From: Saccoglossus kowalevskii
Taxonomy: Eukaryota > Hemichordata > Enteropneusta > Harrimaniidae
DNA length: 16,703 nucleotides
NCBI RefSeq assembly: GCF_000003605.2
Contig: NW_003116467.1
Coordinates: 55,729 to 72,431 of the forward strand
Direction: 5' to 3'
The first letter of the stretch is position 1. Every line of letters begins with the position of its first letter. This document shows, one piece after another, positions 8,822 through 16,703 of the stretch. A program made the translations under genes and the position numbers. The notes under the pieces are model-generated. The model was not told where the DNA came from, did not search any database, and saw only the letters and a program-made list of their open reading frames with translations.

Positions 8822-8925
8822 CATGCCGACTCGGCCCGACAGTTCACAAACACCCTTAGAGACATGCCGACTCGGTCTCGAGTCTCAGAATGTGCCGAGA
8901 TCTCTAACATGAACACGACTCGTAT
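8822..8925 (+). repeat. CpG-rich patch with repeated CATGCCGACTCGG
   Basis: CATGCCGACTCGG occurs at 8822-8834 and 8863-8875, and a shortened TGTGCCGAG at 8891-8899. The patch is full of CpG and CGACTCG words, unlike its flanks. It may be the end of a young transposable element or a short regulatory island. Confidence 0.5.
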
Positions 8926-9439
8926 CTTTTACTGACGTTAACCCATGTAAATTCTGTTGCTTTTGTTCTTCAACGGCTTGTTTTGTAGTATTACTATCTG
9001 GTAAGTCACTAATACAATATCAGTACTTAATAAGATTTTCCTGAAAATCTATGAGTAATGGAAATTCACCAAATTCAGCTTTACATGCAGCATTTGAGGA
9101 GAATTTACTCACACCTAGTATTTTTTCAAAAATTTCAAATGTAACTGTTCACTTGGTGTTTTGTCCCATCTATTGTCTACTAGTATTATGCCATGGCCCC
9201 AAATTGTTGATCCATATAACAAAATCTAAACAAGCGACTTTACGTTCAGTAGAGCTGTAATTGACAAGTGCAGAGGGCAGTGGCAGTTATTAGGTGGATA
9301 GGAGAAGTGGAATCTATGATAGTTTAGTAATTGTGTTTAGTAATGGTCACTGGAAGGCCATATCCTGTAAGAGGAAATGTATTAGTGTACTATTGCCAGA
9401 ATATATTTTTGAATTATTTGGGGACTGTACATGTGACTG

Positions 9440-10230
9440 AATTGAGAATGACAAAGTTAGACAATATGACAAAGTGACATGTGATCTTGAGATGACCTTG
9501 ACCTTTCCTTGAAGACATTGGGAAGGTGTTTTAGTCCCTCCCACACTCACTTTTCACTCATATGAAAGCTGCAAATGTACAAACCTTGAAATGACCTTGA
9601 CCTGAAGTTGAGCATTTTTGGAAAACATTGGCCCTTCCAGGTCATTTTCCAAGACAATGTGTACTGAGAAAGCCTAGCTTCCAACTGATACTGTTGTCTA
9701 CTGGAGTCCATGCATTAAACTTGTATGGGGAAAAGTGAAAAAATCCAACAAAATAATAACAAAAAAATGGAGATAACTTTACCAAATGAACAAACTTGAG
9801 AGGACTAGTCAATGCATCTACATTATGAATTTCAAAGCAATGTGGCAGGCCATTTCGGAGAAGAAGTAAAAAATGCGCAATTTTAAAAAATGCACTAAAA
9901 ATAGACACTTGCATATGGTGACATGAAAATAACAAGTCTTCAAAGCATTCTGACAAGCAGTTGTGAAAAAAATAATTTTTTAACCATAAATGACAAAAAT
10001 ATTTCATGTTAAGTGATGTGATGTCATGAAATGAACAAATCTGACGGAGGACCATCCCAGGTACATGTAGGTGCGATGTGCATAGCAAAGCATTCAGCTG
10101 ACGCTTTTGGAGAAGAAGTCGTTTGAATGAAAAATGTTGGATGGATGGACGGATGACGTACAATGGACAACAGGTGTTGTCAACCCATGAGCTCCGCTTG
10201 GTCATCTTCAATTACAGCTGAGCTAAAAAG
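9440..10230. repeat. Diffuse dispersed repeat region (candidate)
   Basis: The stretch has the look of a long non-coding interspersed repeat. TGACCTTGACCT blocks recur at 9493-9504 and 9592-9603, GGAGAAGAAGT recurs at 9855-9865 and about 10110-10120, a GGATGGATGGACGGATGACG run lies near 10138, and it ends with GAGCTCCGC and CAGCTGAGCTAAAAA. A 189-codon minus-strand ORF (9642-10211) covers much of it. Its Cys/Phe/His-rich, domain-free peptide looks like the antisense of a repeat rather than a protein. Family assignment would need a repeat library. Confidence 0.45.
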
Positions 10231-10306
10231 ATGCATAAATGTTCTACGTCTAGTCTCTCTTGACATTTCTTTTAACATTGCTCTAGTAGCTTTGTCTGCT
10301 AAAAAT

Positions 10307-10865
10307 TTGCTACATTTACATGGAAGCATTCTATCGGAGTCGAACTACTGCTCCTTTCCATCGATTAACAGATTATCTCCAATGCGTTTACACGGTCAGG
10401 GATCATACAAGAGCCGAGATCTGCCAGAGTTCAATTCAGTTCGATCAGAGAAGAACGGAACTGTGCCCTCAAATAATTACTCTGAAAAAAAGTTTCTTCA
10501 ATTTCCATTGTTCTTTCAAGTTTTTGTCGCATAATTTTGTACGCCATTTTTCTGTTTCCCGGTGAGCTACCAATATTATATCGCAGTATTTCTTTACTCT
10601 GCCAACTAAATACTAGGGCACATACTTCGTCAAACCGGAAATTGCATGAAATTATAAATGATTTTGTCTCCGCCATAATTGAAATGATAGGTTACTTAAA
10701 GAAGATGATTGAGAGAGTGATTTGGGCTCCAATAGTTGGGCTCGTTGTGTATATACGGTCTTGGCCATGTCAGGGCTCAATCCTATCAGAATTCAACCAA
10801 AGGGTTTATTTGAGTCGAACTTGGCTATAGCACTCCGATAAAATGCTGTTGTGTGAACGTAGCAA
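10307..10865. mobile_element. 559-bp DNA transposon remnant with 34-bp terminal inverted repeats
   Basis: The left end (10307-10340) and the reverse complement of the right end (10832-10865) align over 34 bases. Both start TTGCTAC, contain AGCATT and end TATCGGAGT, with about eight differences. GAGTCGAACT occurs just inside each end. The interior is richer in CpG than the surroundings, suggesting a fairly young insertion. It contains an 81-codon minus-strand ORF. No clear target duplication is visible next to the ends (left flank AAT, right flank TAG), so the true termini may be shifted by a few bases. PIF/Harbinger is a guess from the ACAC-containing terminus and the ORF. Confidence 0.62.
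10431..10676 (-). CDS. 81-aa ORF inside the inverted-repeat element
   Basis: ATG at 10676 and stop at 10431 give an uninterrupted 81-residue peptide starting MAETKSFIISCNF. It has a basic/acidic helical C-terminal half (RKMAYKIMRQKLER, then IEETFFQSNYLRAQFRSSL). It begins ATGGCG and lies wholly between the terminal inverted repeats. The Arg/Lys-rich segment followed by an aromatic residue and an x-L-R-x-x-F-R-x-x-L pattern vaguely recalls the N-terminal part of PIF/Harbinger transposases, but I cannot claim a domain. It could be the 5' exon of a transposase whose rest was deleted, or a chance ORF. Overlapping plus-strand ORFs look like shadows. Confidence 0.3.
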   Translation of the reverse strand: MAETKSFIISCNFRFDEVCALVFSWQSKEILRYNIGSSPGNRKMAYKIMRQKLERTMEIEETFFQSNYLRAQFRSSLIELN

Positions 10866-10993
10866 TAGTCATGTTTCTTGGAACTTTCCATTTGATTGTA
10901 AAGTTATATCTAAATAAATTTTTGAACTGACACAACTTATGTTTTGTTCTTGGAATTTAAATAACTCTCTCCATCTCATTGTTTTTTTTTTTA
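10866..10993. other. Junction between the inverted-repeat element and the LINE fragment
   Basis: The segment is AT-rich with a T9-T11 run near 10982, which may be the boundary of the LINE fragment. No gene is seen. Confidence 0.35.
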
Positions 10994-11598
10994 AATCATA
11001 AGATTTACCTTGAGTTTCCATTTGTGGCAGTACTCAGATAATTTATTTAATGCAGTTTGCAAACCTAATTGTGTTGTTGAAATCAATACTAGGTCATCTG
11101 CATAAAATAAAAAGTTAATTTTATAATTATTTAACGATACATTGTACCTGGTTTATTGAATCTGTTAATGTGTTATTCAAGACATTAACATAAAGATTAC
11201 GCTGTAAAAAGCATTGGACTTGTAGTACATCCCTGTCACACACCCTTATTTGTATTAAATATTGGAGATAATTCTTTGCCAAAGAGCGAATACTTGTACA
11301 CGTCTTGGTATTGTTATTGTTACAAATACATGTTTTTAACTTACCGGTAAGTGATAAGTTCTTTAAAAAATTATAAAATAAACCATCCTTCCAAACAATA
11401 GCCTTATGTTTCATGTACATTGTATTTACTAACTATTGTTTTTAGAGTAAAAATGTGATCAGCAGTCAGATAACCTTTTCTAAACCCAGGCTGAATGTTA
11501 TTCATAATATTATGTGTCTCTGAAAAATTACATAACCTATTATTGATTAAATTGCAGAACACACTGCCTATACAACTGGAAACTGCTTCCTTGTACAC
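10994..11598 (-). pseudogene. LINE reverse transcriptase fragment, frameshifted
   Basis: Read on the minus strand, three consecutive frames show the core of a non-LTR retrotransposon reverse transcriptase. At 11598-11404 there are SCIGSVFCNLINNRL and IQPGFRKGYLTADHIFTLK, the conserved region with GFRKG. At 11420-11127 there is VWKDGLFYNFLKN (the segment after the first catalytic Asp). Around 11104-10994 there is FYADDLVLISTTQLGLQTAL (catalytic YADD at 11104-11093), followed by WKLKVNL. The three pieces use three different frames, so at least two frameshifts have occurred and the copy is dead. The 5' endonuclease part and the 3' end are missing. The style is CR1/Jockey-like, but the clade is not resolved. 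Confidence 0.85.
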
Positions 11599-11798
11599 TT
11601 GTACATGTTCAATTTGGTATGCAAAGTGAATACAGATGATTACAGAATCCTATTCTTCCCTCTTGATTGTAATTTAACTATTTTGTTATTTACAATTCAA
11701 AAGCTTTATATTAATTGCAAGATCAATAGATATTGCTGATGTGAACTGTATGAATATAGTATTATTGGTAACAAATGTAAGAGTTGTACCGGTATACT

Positions 11799-11880
11799 TT
11801 TATTATTATTATTATTATTATTCCTTTATTTCGGGCCAAAAAAGTCCCATATTAAATACATAACACCAACACTAATAAAT
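11799..11880 (-). mobile_element. LINE 3' end with (AAT)n tail (candidate)
   Basis: On the minus strand, GGGACTTTTTTGGCCCGAAATAAAGG runs into a (AAT)n tract (plus-strand TTA repeats at 11799-11822). A GC-rich hairpin-like end, AATAAA and a trinucleotide tail are the pattern of LINE 3' termini. A similar structure with a different sequence lies next to it at 11945-12010, in the same orientation. Confidence 0.45.
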
Positions 11881-11944
11881 ACAACGTCTAAGATTAGTCC
11901 AAAATTTGGATAAGAAAAAACTGTCAGAGTTGACACAAGTACGA

Positions 11945-12408
11945 ATTATTATTATTTTTATTATTATTTCTTTATTCCGCACTATATGGCCACCGGCCTA
12001 AAGTACTGTTACATTTCAAAACTTAAATTACACATGGTCGCTTTAAAATTACAAGATACATATACTTCAAATCATACAAGTACGAATTAAAGCATTATCG
12101 CTCGTAAGGAGGCGCTGACTGAAGTTATATAATGCCTTGTGCTGAAGAGATTCAAAGTTGAAAATATTTCTATTCACGCAATTAACACTGGCGCTGCTAG
12201 CCCGATTAAGGCTAAAGACCAATCTTATAGCGTTATTATAAGCCACTTGCACATTATTCACAATTTGTGTACGATAATCACATCAAACATTCAAACAATA
12301 TATACTGTATAAATACGTTCTAAATAACAAACACTTAACGTACCCTGAACTTTTTATAAATTTTCGTAAAATTAAATTTTACTTTTGAAACTAGTGAATT
12401 AAATTTAC
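11945..12408 (-). pseudogene. LINE ORF2 C-terminal fragment with 3' tail
   Basis: The minus-strand frame at 12261-12067 encodes NNVQVAYNNAIRLVFSLNRA, then NIFNFESLQHKALYNFSQRL. This is the conserved tail of non-LTR retrotransposon ORF2 proteins (compare the VAYNNAFR...LIRK...F..RL pattern). The frame extends upstream as LFRTYLYSIYCLNV-stop-CDYRTQ, where the stop (TGA) stands at the position usually held by Trp (TGG), so the copy is broken. The natural stop TGA is followed by a 3' UTR containing GGCCGGTGGCC and GAATAAAG and a (AAT)n tail (plus-strand 11945-11967). The element is 5'-truncated near 12408, where another (ATT)n tract begins. Confidence 0.8.
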
Positions 12409-12432
12409 TATTATTATTATTATTATTATTAT
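12409..12432 (+). repeat. (ATT)n microsatellite
   Basis: A pure trinucleotide tract of about eight units. It is the third such tract within 650 bp, after 11799-11822 and 11945-11967, all in the same orientation. The other two are LINE tails, so this one may mark the 3' end of a further minus-strand element in 12433 onwards. Confidence 0.85.
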
Positions 12433-13300
12433 GAAATCATATCCGCCACATCCAGATCTAACAAATGGGCGACTTGTCTGCACAAAGTTTACCACTGAAC
12501 ATGGAAAAATTGTCGTCAAAACGAAGGATTTGGGTTGAAGACGGAAAGACCAGGTGCGATTCTATAGATTCATTTCATTTCGACCGATAACATTATTTGT
12601 TCCTTTTGCCGGCAAAGCCACTGACAAGTAAAAATACGACTGGACTCTGTACGAGGTACAGGGGGGTCGATAGTTTACGGAAACTGTGGGTTCGGCAGTG
12701 GCCATGGGTTCGAAACGACTTCGTTTCGATCGATTTTGACATTGAGGAGCTGCACCCGAAATTAAAGGGTGACGTTACCGCCATAAGCACTCATTGGAAT
12801 GGACTTGTTATCATTGAAAAACAGTAAACACGACATTTGTGGTGCCAAAATGTATCTACAGGCAAAAACGCGACAAAAGATAACCGGAAACAAACCCTAC
12901 ATGTTGAATGTCCGAACTGAAGATATCTTACCGTTTTACATGGTGTTTACGTCATTGGTACAAACAATAAATCGTAGTACACTGTACAGTAATAAGAAGA
13001 AAATGCAGGTCTACACTCCACGTCATCGACTCATCCAAGACACTGTCAATTTCCTCTTCATTTGATTAATGTTCAAGGAGTCGGTCTATCTACACCACAT
13101 GTGAAGCAATGCGTCCAGGTAAACAGGAAGGACAGAGACGCATTCGACGAAACTGAAACAGATGACTATATTGAACCCCCCGCTTCGCTGAGAAAGGCCA
13201 CACATACCAAGATTCGCAAAGCAACTATTGCAACTGCGCACGTCTACTGCGCATCACTTTTCTTTCGTTATTTATTCCCGTTTCTAGACTAAAATACTCA
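12433..13300. other. CpG-rich island of unknown function with short open frames
   Basis: The stretch is rich in CpG, unlike the CpG-poor flanks, so it is either an unmethylated promoter/first-exon island or a young inserted element. On the plus strand one frame runs from ATG 12465 (MGDLSAQSLPLNMEKLSS, then RRIWVEDGKTR) with a single in-frame TAA at 12588-12590 to a stop at 12825-12827. Other frames at 12799-13065 and 13062-13292 follow. CAG|GTGCGA inside the first frame and CAG|GTAAAC near 13116 could be donors. A perfect hairpin CGAAACGA-CT-TCGTTTCG lies at 12711-12728, and two ACTGCGCA words (NRF1-like) lie at 13233-13240 and 13246-13253. I recognise no protein family. Minus-strand frames (for example ATG 12784, MAVTSPFNFG) are no better. 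Confidence 0.4.
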
Positions 13301-13457
13301 CAAGGAAGGCCATATTTGTTGGTTCAAAAACTAATAAGCACCCAACAATCACAATGAATGATTCTACTATATCAGCGCCAACAGTAGATTTTATTTGCAT
13401 ATTTAATTACGCAGCTTATAGTTCTAAATGTACTGTAATCGCCCGTTCATATCAGCT

Positions 13458-13531
13458 GGCGCCGTGGCTTAGTTGGTTAAAGCGCCTGTCTAGTAAACAG
13501 GAGATCCTGGGTTCGAATCCCAGCGGTGCCT
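13458..13531 (+). tRNA. tRNA-Thr (anticodon AGT)
   Basis: The full cloverleaf folds. Acceptor GGCGCCG (13458-13464) pairs with CGGTGCC (13524-13530) with one G-T pair. The D arm is GCT/AGC. Anticodon stem CCTGT/ACAGG holds the loop CTAGTAA, with anticodon AGT at 13492-13494, which is read as IGU and decodes threonine ACN codons. The T arm is CTGGG-TTCGAAT-CCCAG. The discriminator is T at 13531. The A box TGGCTTAGTTGG (13465-13476) and B box GGTTCGAATCC (13510-13520) are intact. There is no intron and CCA is not encoded. It looks functional. Confidence 0.97.
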
Positions 13532-13540
13532 TTTTCTTTT
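13531..13540 (+). terminator. RNA polymerase III terminator
   Basis: TTTTTCTTTT begins at the discriminator position directly after the tRNA-Thr acceptor stem. Four or more T in the non-template strand is the Pol III stop signal. Confidence 0.85.
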
Positions 13541-13841
13541 ACTATCTATTTTTTTCAGCATTTTCATCTACTTTTGAATAATTACTGATTTGATGTTTTT
13601 TTTCAATACCAATTATACATACAAGTCAAAATGCCAGATGTTTATTTATTTGTTGCAAGTCTTTAAATAGAAGTAACAAATTATATGTGGCATTACACAA
13701 AAGTGAATCAAGTATTAGTGTTAAGGGAAAAATACAAAAAACTAAATTAAATAAAGGTTAGAATGAAACGACTTGGTAGCAGACATTTAACTAAACACAC
13801 TGTATTTGAGCAAACTATTGTTACGATATACAATACACTAG
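13541..13841. other. AT-rich spacer downstream of the tRNA
   Basis: Nothing gene-like or repeated is seen in this stretch. Confidence 0.4.
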
Positions 13842-14066
13842 AAGAAAACAGCTAATTATATACATAGACTAATTACGAAATACCAAATATTGATCTACAA
13901 AACAGTATGCATTTACATAATGAATTCTCAAGTTTGTGACCATTCATTATACTACTGTAGACAACTGGTTGACCGATTCCGCTATCGTCTAATTCGTACG
14001 GTTTCACAAGAACTTTGGCCGGAGATTGACTCTCATCTCAAGCAAAATTTGTGTTATGCTATCTAG
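13842..14066. other. Coding-looking patch, open on both strands
   Basis: A CpG-rich patch stands out in AT-rich DNA. On the minus strand 14037-13876 is open and reads SPAKVLVKPYELDDSGIGQP, followed by VVYSSIMNGHKLENSL. Many codons are RNY, and possible splice sites are GATGAG|AGT (phase 0) and TTAT|GTAAAT. On the plus strand, the frame 13842-14066 is open, with an ATG at 13920 giving 48 residues ending in QELWPEIDSHLKQNLCYAI. Only one strand can be the real one. The minus strand is favoured by codon pattern and would fit, in phase 0, downstream of the exon at 15944-15878. No family is recognised. Confidence 0.35.
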
Positions 14067-15119
14067 AAACGGAGTATTTTTTAACTAGTATATGCAAGCC
14101 AGTCTTCCATGTATAAATGTGACATGCACTATCCTGGATGTTAATATTTAAGCAAAAATAGATGCGCATATAAGACAATTTAAATAGTATGCCGTTATAT
14201 GCTAAGTGTAATTGCTGCAGATACTAGTAACTGTGGCATATTTTGTAAACTGGCATTGGGCACTTTAGGGTAACATTGTATAGTGTTGTTGTAGTGATTT
14301 ACTCACAGACTGAGATAAAAACTTTACAGATTGTTTATAATATAATTATATTCTACAATATATATATATAAATTTTCTCTTCATCAGTATGCAAAACAGA
14401 TTCACTCCATATAGGTGGCGCGCTCAACCATAGTCTTAGACATCATAGTGGAGTGATTAATAAGCAATAGTCTTGGTGTGAATGTGACTGCTCAACTACA
14501 ACAATTTCATAAATTCGTGTACAATGATGGAAGGAAGACCTCCATGATGAAACAGGAACTGTGAGACAAAGTGATGAAATAAAAAGGCTGTGTCGCTTCA
14601 TTCACATTAAATTCAAGTGTGTATTTATGTATGTATGTGTATGTGGTATCAATGGCTGCTTGAATTTTGATGTTCAGGTTTTAAATGCTGTTGATAAACA
14701 CAACAAGAACACTGCCCAGAGATGTACATGTACCTCAAATAATAATACCATTTAACATACACCAAGTAACATACAAAAGCATGTGCACCGAATAAAACCG
14801 TCTTTATCACAGTCAATGAATATATTGTATATAATCTGACATGGATGACAGTGCCATTGTGTTTAATCACAAAAAAGACAGTGACTAGTATGTTTGTGCT
14901 AAATTCTGTCAATGAGTGCCCCACAACTATTTGCAGAACACCATAGAAACATGCTAAAAGATGATCTATGAAAATAGATCAATCAGTTAACATGTGCAAC
15001 TTTCACTACTATAACTTATCCTGCATTGAGCTTAAATAACATACATAACCCAGGAAATCCTCAGAGAGCTCAAAATAAAATCAAGGGACCACACCCCCAT
15101 ACAGGAAGTATAGAAAGGA
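14067..15119. other. Mostly featureless AT-rich DNA
   Basis: The stretch contains a short (AT)n tract near 14358-14371 and a (TATG)n-type run near 14622-14645. A small minus-strand frame ending near 14405 reads MSKTMVERATYME-stop and includes the only CpG-dense spot (GGCGCGC). ORFs of about 60-90 codons at 14561-14755 and 14649-14924 look like chance. Confidence 0.35.
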
Positions 15120-15377
15120 TTAGGACACAACCCCCGCCAAATTGTCAAAGACTGTATGCGTACCCAGACAACCCAGCAGACCAAATGACTTTGCATAAAC
15201 GGCCTGCCCACCAGAATTTAATGTGTGTCTCACATATGTATTACCGGTACCACTGGCATGCTCAATGCGGTAGCTAACGAAGTATATCGCATGATTTATG
15301 TCACCTGAACATACATCACTAGACACATTGTGGAGAACTACATTATAACTGAAGCCAGGGAGTGTTACAAAGGACAA
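15120..15377 (-). other. 85-codon open frame, possible exon or repeat
   Basis: A minus-strand frame is open across 15377-15120 and reads, for example, FSYNVVLHNVSSDVCSGDIN and ASGTGNTYVRHTLNSGGQ. There is no ATG start (it opens at a TTG after an in-frame TGA). An acceptor-like ACACTCCCTGGCTTCAG ends at 15334, which would enter this frame in phase 2. That does not match the phase-0 donor of the exon at 15878. The plus strand is also open over 15026-15277. With TACCGGTAC inside, it may be a dispersed repeat instead. Unassigned. Confidence 0.22.
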
Positions 15378-15877
15378 GGTTGTAGTTCAGGCATTCCAGG
15401 GTCATTCATGAGAAGGTGTGAATAAGCAGGTACAGAGGGAACCCACCATGTAGTTACCATATATACATCTCCACAGACATGTATAATTCTTTAACAATCT
15501 AAGTATATTCATTCTTAGATAGGGCAATAATAGTGGCATAAATGAGGTACAACACTGGCAGTCATGTCATCGCTGTACAATGAGCAATCAACAAAGCATT
15601 GATATGATCTGCATCCATTAATTGTAAAAAGGTTACTTGCATGAAATGGCTTGAATCCTTGCGAGTTTCATCAAACTTGGCGATTTGGGTGAAGCAACTA
15701 TGAACCAGGTGACTCTTAAGGATAGTCTTCACTTATATTGCTTGCAACTGCTCTCTTTATTCAATTACGCCCACGTTGAATATGGCATTACTGGAGTCAA
15801 ATCTTAACTTTTCTATGAAGTCAGTTGATGAATAAGCCAAAGAATGGGATAAACAAAGGGTATAACTAAATACTTAC
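15378..15877. other. No gene seen
   Basis: AT-rich sequence without open frames of note, probably intron of the minus-strand gene whose exon lies at 15944-15878. Confidence 0.35.
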
Positions 15878-15944
15878 CTGGTAGGTAGGTAGAGTGAAGT
15901 TCATTGCAGAATCCATAAACTCAAGACATGTGTCAACAGAGATG
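15878..15944 (-). CDS. Probable internal exon of an unknown minus-strand gene
   Basis: A 67-bp minus-strand segment has a near-perfect donor (TACCAG|GTAAGTATTT) and an acceptor (AACTTGAACAATTCAG). It is open in one frame as one base plus 22 codons. The peptide is ISVDTCLEFMDSAMNFTLP followed by TYQ, with incoming phase 2 and outgoing phase 0. The mixed acidic, aromatic and Cys content looks like real protein rather than AT-rich noise. Its two in-frame ATGs could also let it be a first coding exon behind the GC-rich block at 16060-16520. The following exon would lie at lower coordinates; the patch at 14037 with a phase-0 acceptor is one candidate. I do not recognise the family. Confidence 0.5.
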
Positions 15945-16041
15945 CTGAATTGTTCAAGTTATAGACATCAAGTTATGAAAAAATTGAATTTCAAAAATGA
16001 CCATGTTCACTTTTGCAAAATCACTCCAAAATTTTTATTTG

Positions 16042-16057
16042 ATCTTCAATTGAAGAT
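16042..16057. repeat. Perfect 16-bp palindrome
   Basis: ATCTTCAATTGAAGAT is its own reverse complement. It sits at the edge of the GC-rich block and could mark an element boundary or be chance. Confidence 0.8.
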
Positions 16058-16059
16058 TT

Positions 16060-16520
16060 ATCAGGGGGAAATTCTCCCTACTCGGGGTCTCCACACTGTC
16101 GGGGGGGGGGAATCTCCTCTCATCTCTATATCTCGTCCCCTTGAGGTACGGGATCGGGAAAGTCACTTTAACTTTACAGTCAAATAAGACACACACAACG
16201 AAATACGTTTCAGCTCTCGTCTTAGTCGATCTTTTGGAGCACTCTATAAGACACAGCGCCCTGGGGAAAAGATCCCCAAGACTCTCGCAAGGCTGACCCA
16301 AGACTAGCCCAAGACTGGACTGCCTCAAGGCTCGCCCCTGGACTCTCTCGGACTCGTCTGTCGTGGAGTATTCGCCAAGACCAACTCAAACTCTCTTTAT
16401 TCATTTTCAAAACTCTGACCAATTACAATGCAGTAAAAAGACTCTAGGGCGTAACCTTCAATCATAAAGCCAATCACACTAAGTACTGAATACGTCATAT
16501 CTTTTGATTAATCGTTCACT
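16060..16520 (-). promoter_or_regulatory. GC-rich LTR- or promoter-like block
   Basis: The block departs sharply from the AT-rich surroundings and carries a G10 run at 16101-16110. Read on the minus strand it has two ATTGG (CCAAT) boxes (16474-16470, 16423-16419), AATAAA at 16401-16396, short imperfect repeats of AGTCTTGGG and GAGAGTC words (about 16370-16270), and a GGGGA...TCCCC hairpin near 16260. CCAAT boxes, a GC-rich transcribed-looking part and a poly(A) signal within about 400 bp resemble a solo LTR, but I cannot find matching TG...CA ends, a primer-binding site or internal genes. It could equally be the CpG promoter of the minus-strand gene with the exon at 15944-15878. A 66-codon ORF inside is not convincing. 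Confidence 0.35.
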
Positions 16521-16703
16521 ACATTAATAACTACGGATGTCAGAATAGCGACGGTATCTTGTAATTAGTTCCAAACCACTGAGCCAAGTTCCGTCCAAAA
16601 CTTCAAATAGACCTAAACGATGACAGACATAACACAGCAATTCAGCTAATAATCAACTAATTAAGTCGGTACAGATACGCAAAACAAATTCATGACACAT
16701 CCC
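16521..16703. other. Right-edge sequence, no feature
   Basis: AT-rich sequence with no exon, repeat or RNA gene visible. If the GC-rich block is an LTR, its 5' end on the minus strand should fall here. Confidence 0.3.

Noticed and set aside
8550-8912. 120-codon plus-strand ORF with a repeating peptide
   Set aside because: The repeated peptide follows from a 51-bp tandem DNA repeat whose length is a multiple of three. The flanking residues show no gene structure, so I annotate the repeat rather than a gene.
9642-10211. 189-codon minus-strand ORF, the longest in the window
   Set aside because: The peptide is a Cys/Phe/His/Leu-rich mix without domain or splice context, and the DNA has the features of a dispersed repeat (TGACCTTGACCT, repeated GGAGAAGAAG, GGATGGACGG run). 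It is most likely a chance antisense frame.
10163-10830. Plus-strand ORFs of 81-123 codons
   Set aside because: They overlap the inverted-repeat element and run across its boundary or against its own ORF, with no domain.
14649-14924. 91-codon minus-strand ORF
   Set aside because: Hydrophobic, Tyr/Val-rich translation of AT-rich DNA containing a (CATA)n run; no start context or homology cue.
1-16703. CRISPR arrays, operons, phage or viral genes
   Set aside because: None seen. The only tandem array (8637-8789) has no spacers, and the genes have eukaryotic introns.

Overview
The window looks like AT-rich nuclear DNA from an invertebrate animal. It has small coding exons with GT/AG splice sites, long introns, a eukaryotic tRNA gene with internal A and B boxes, LINE and DNA-transposon debris, and little CpG outside a few islands. 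Frequent ACATGTA- and TACCGGTA-type words and the style of the repeats suggest a marine invertebrate, perhaps a mollusc or brachiopod. That placement is an impression, not a proof. There are no bacterial-style operons, and most long ORFs here are chance.

Left part (1-6600). The best gene is on the minus strand: three exons at 5703-5591, 4773-4314 and 2925-2754, with reading phases that match at both junctions (2/2 and 0/0). They encode the first 248 residues of a type II Golgi-type membrane protein: a short basic tail, one membrane anchor, a long helical and proline-rich stem, then the start of a sialyltransferase domain resembling ST6GALNAC1/2 (family GT29). The catalytic sialylmotifs must lie left of the window. 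A possible 5' UTR exon sits at 6576-6461. At the left edge (230-80), on the same strand, is a possible signal-peptide first exon behind a promoter-like segment with a palindromic CRE and an octamer. It ends in the same phase as the third sialyltransferase exon, so it could be an alternative first exon.

Middle (6600-12430). A plus-strand exon at 6701-6805 ends a cysteine-containing protein with a VWC-like CxxCxC tail, convergent or overlapping with the sialyltransferase. Repeats follow: a small hAT-like element, a 51-bp tandem array carrying paired AGGTCA half-sites, a diffuse dispersed repeat, a 559-bp terminal-inverted-repeat element with an 81-codon ORF, and two decayed LINE fragments with (AAT)n tails.

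Right part (12430-16703). A CpG-rich island of unknown nature (about 12433-13300) precedes an intact tRNA-Thr(AGT) gene. Farther right are a coding-looking patch at 13876-14066, a probable small minus-strand exon at 15944-15878 with a near-perfect donor, and a GC-rich LTR- or promoter-like block at 16060-16520.

I see no defence system, CRISPR array or clearly new machinery. The most rewarding points to check are the alternative sialyltransferase promoter, the antisense VWC-like exon and the orphan exons on the right.
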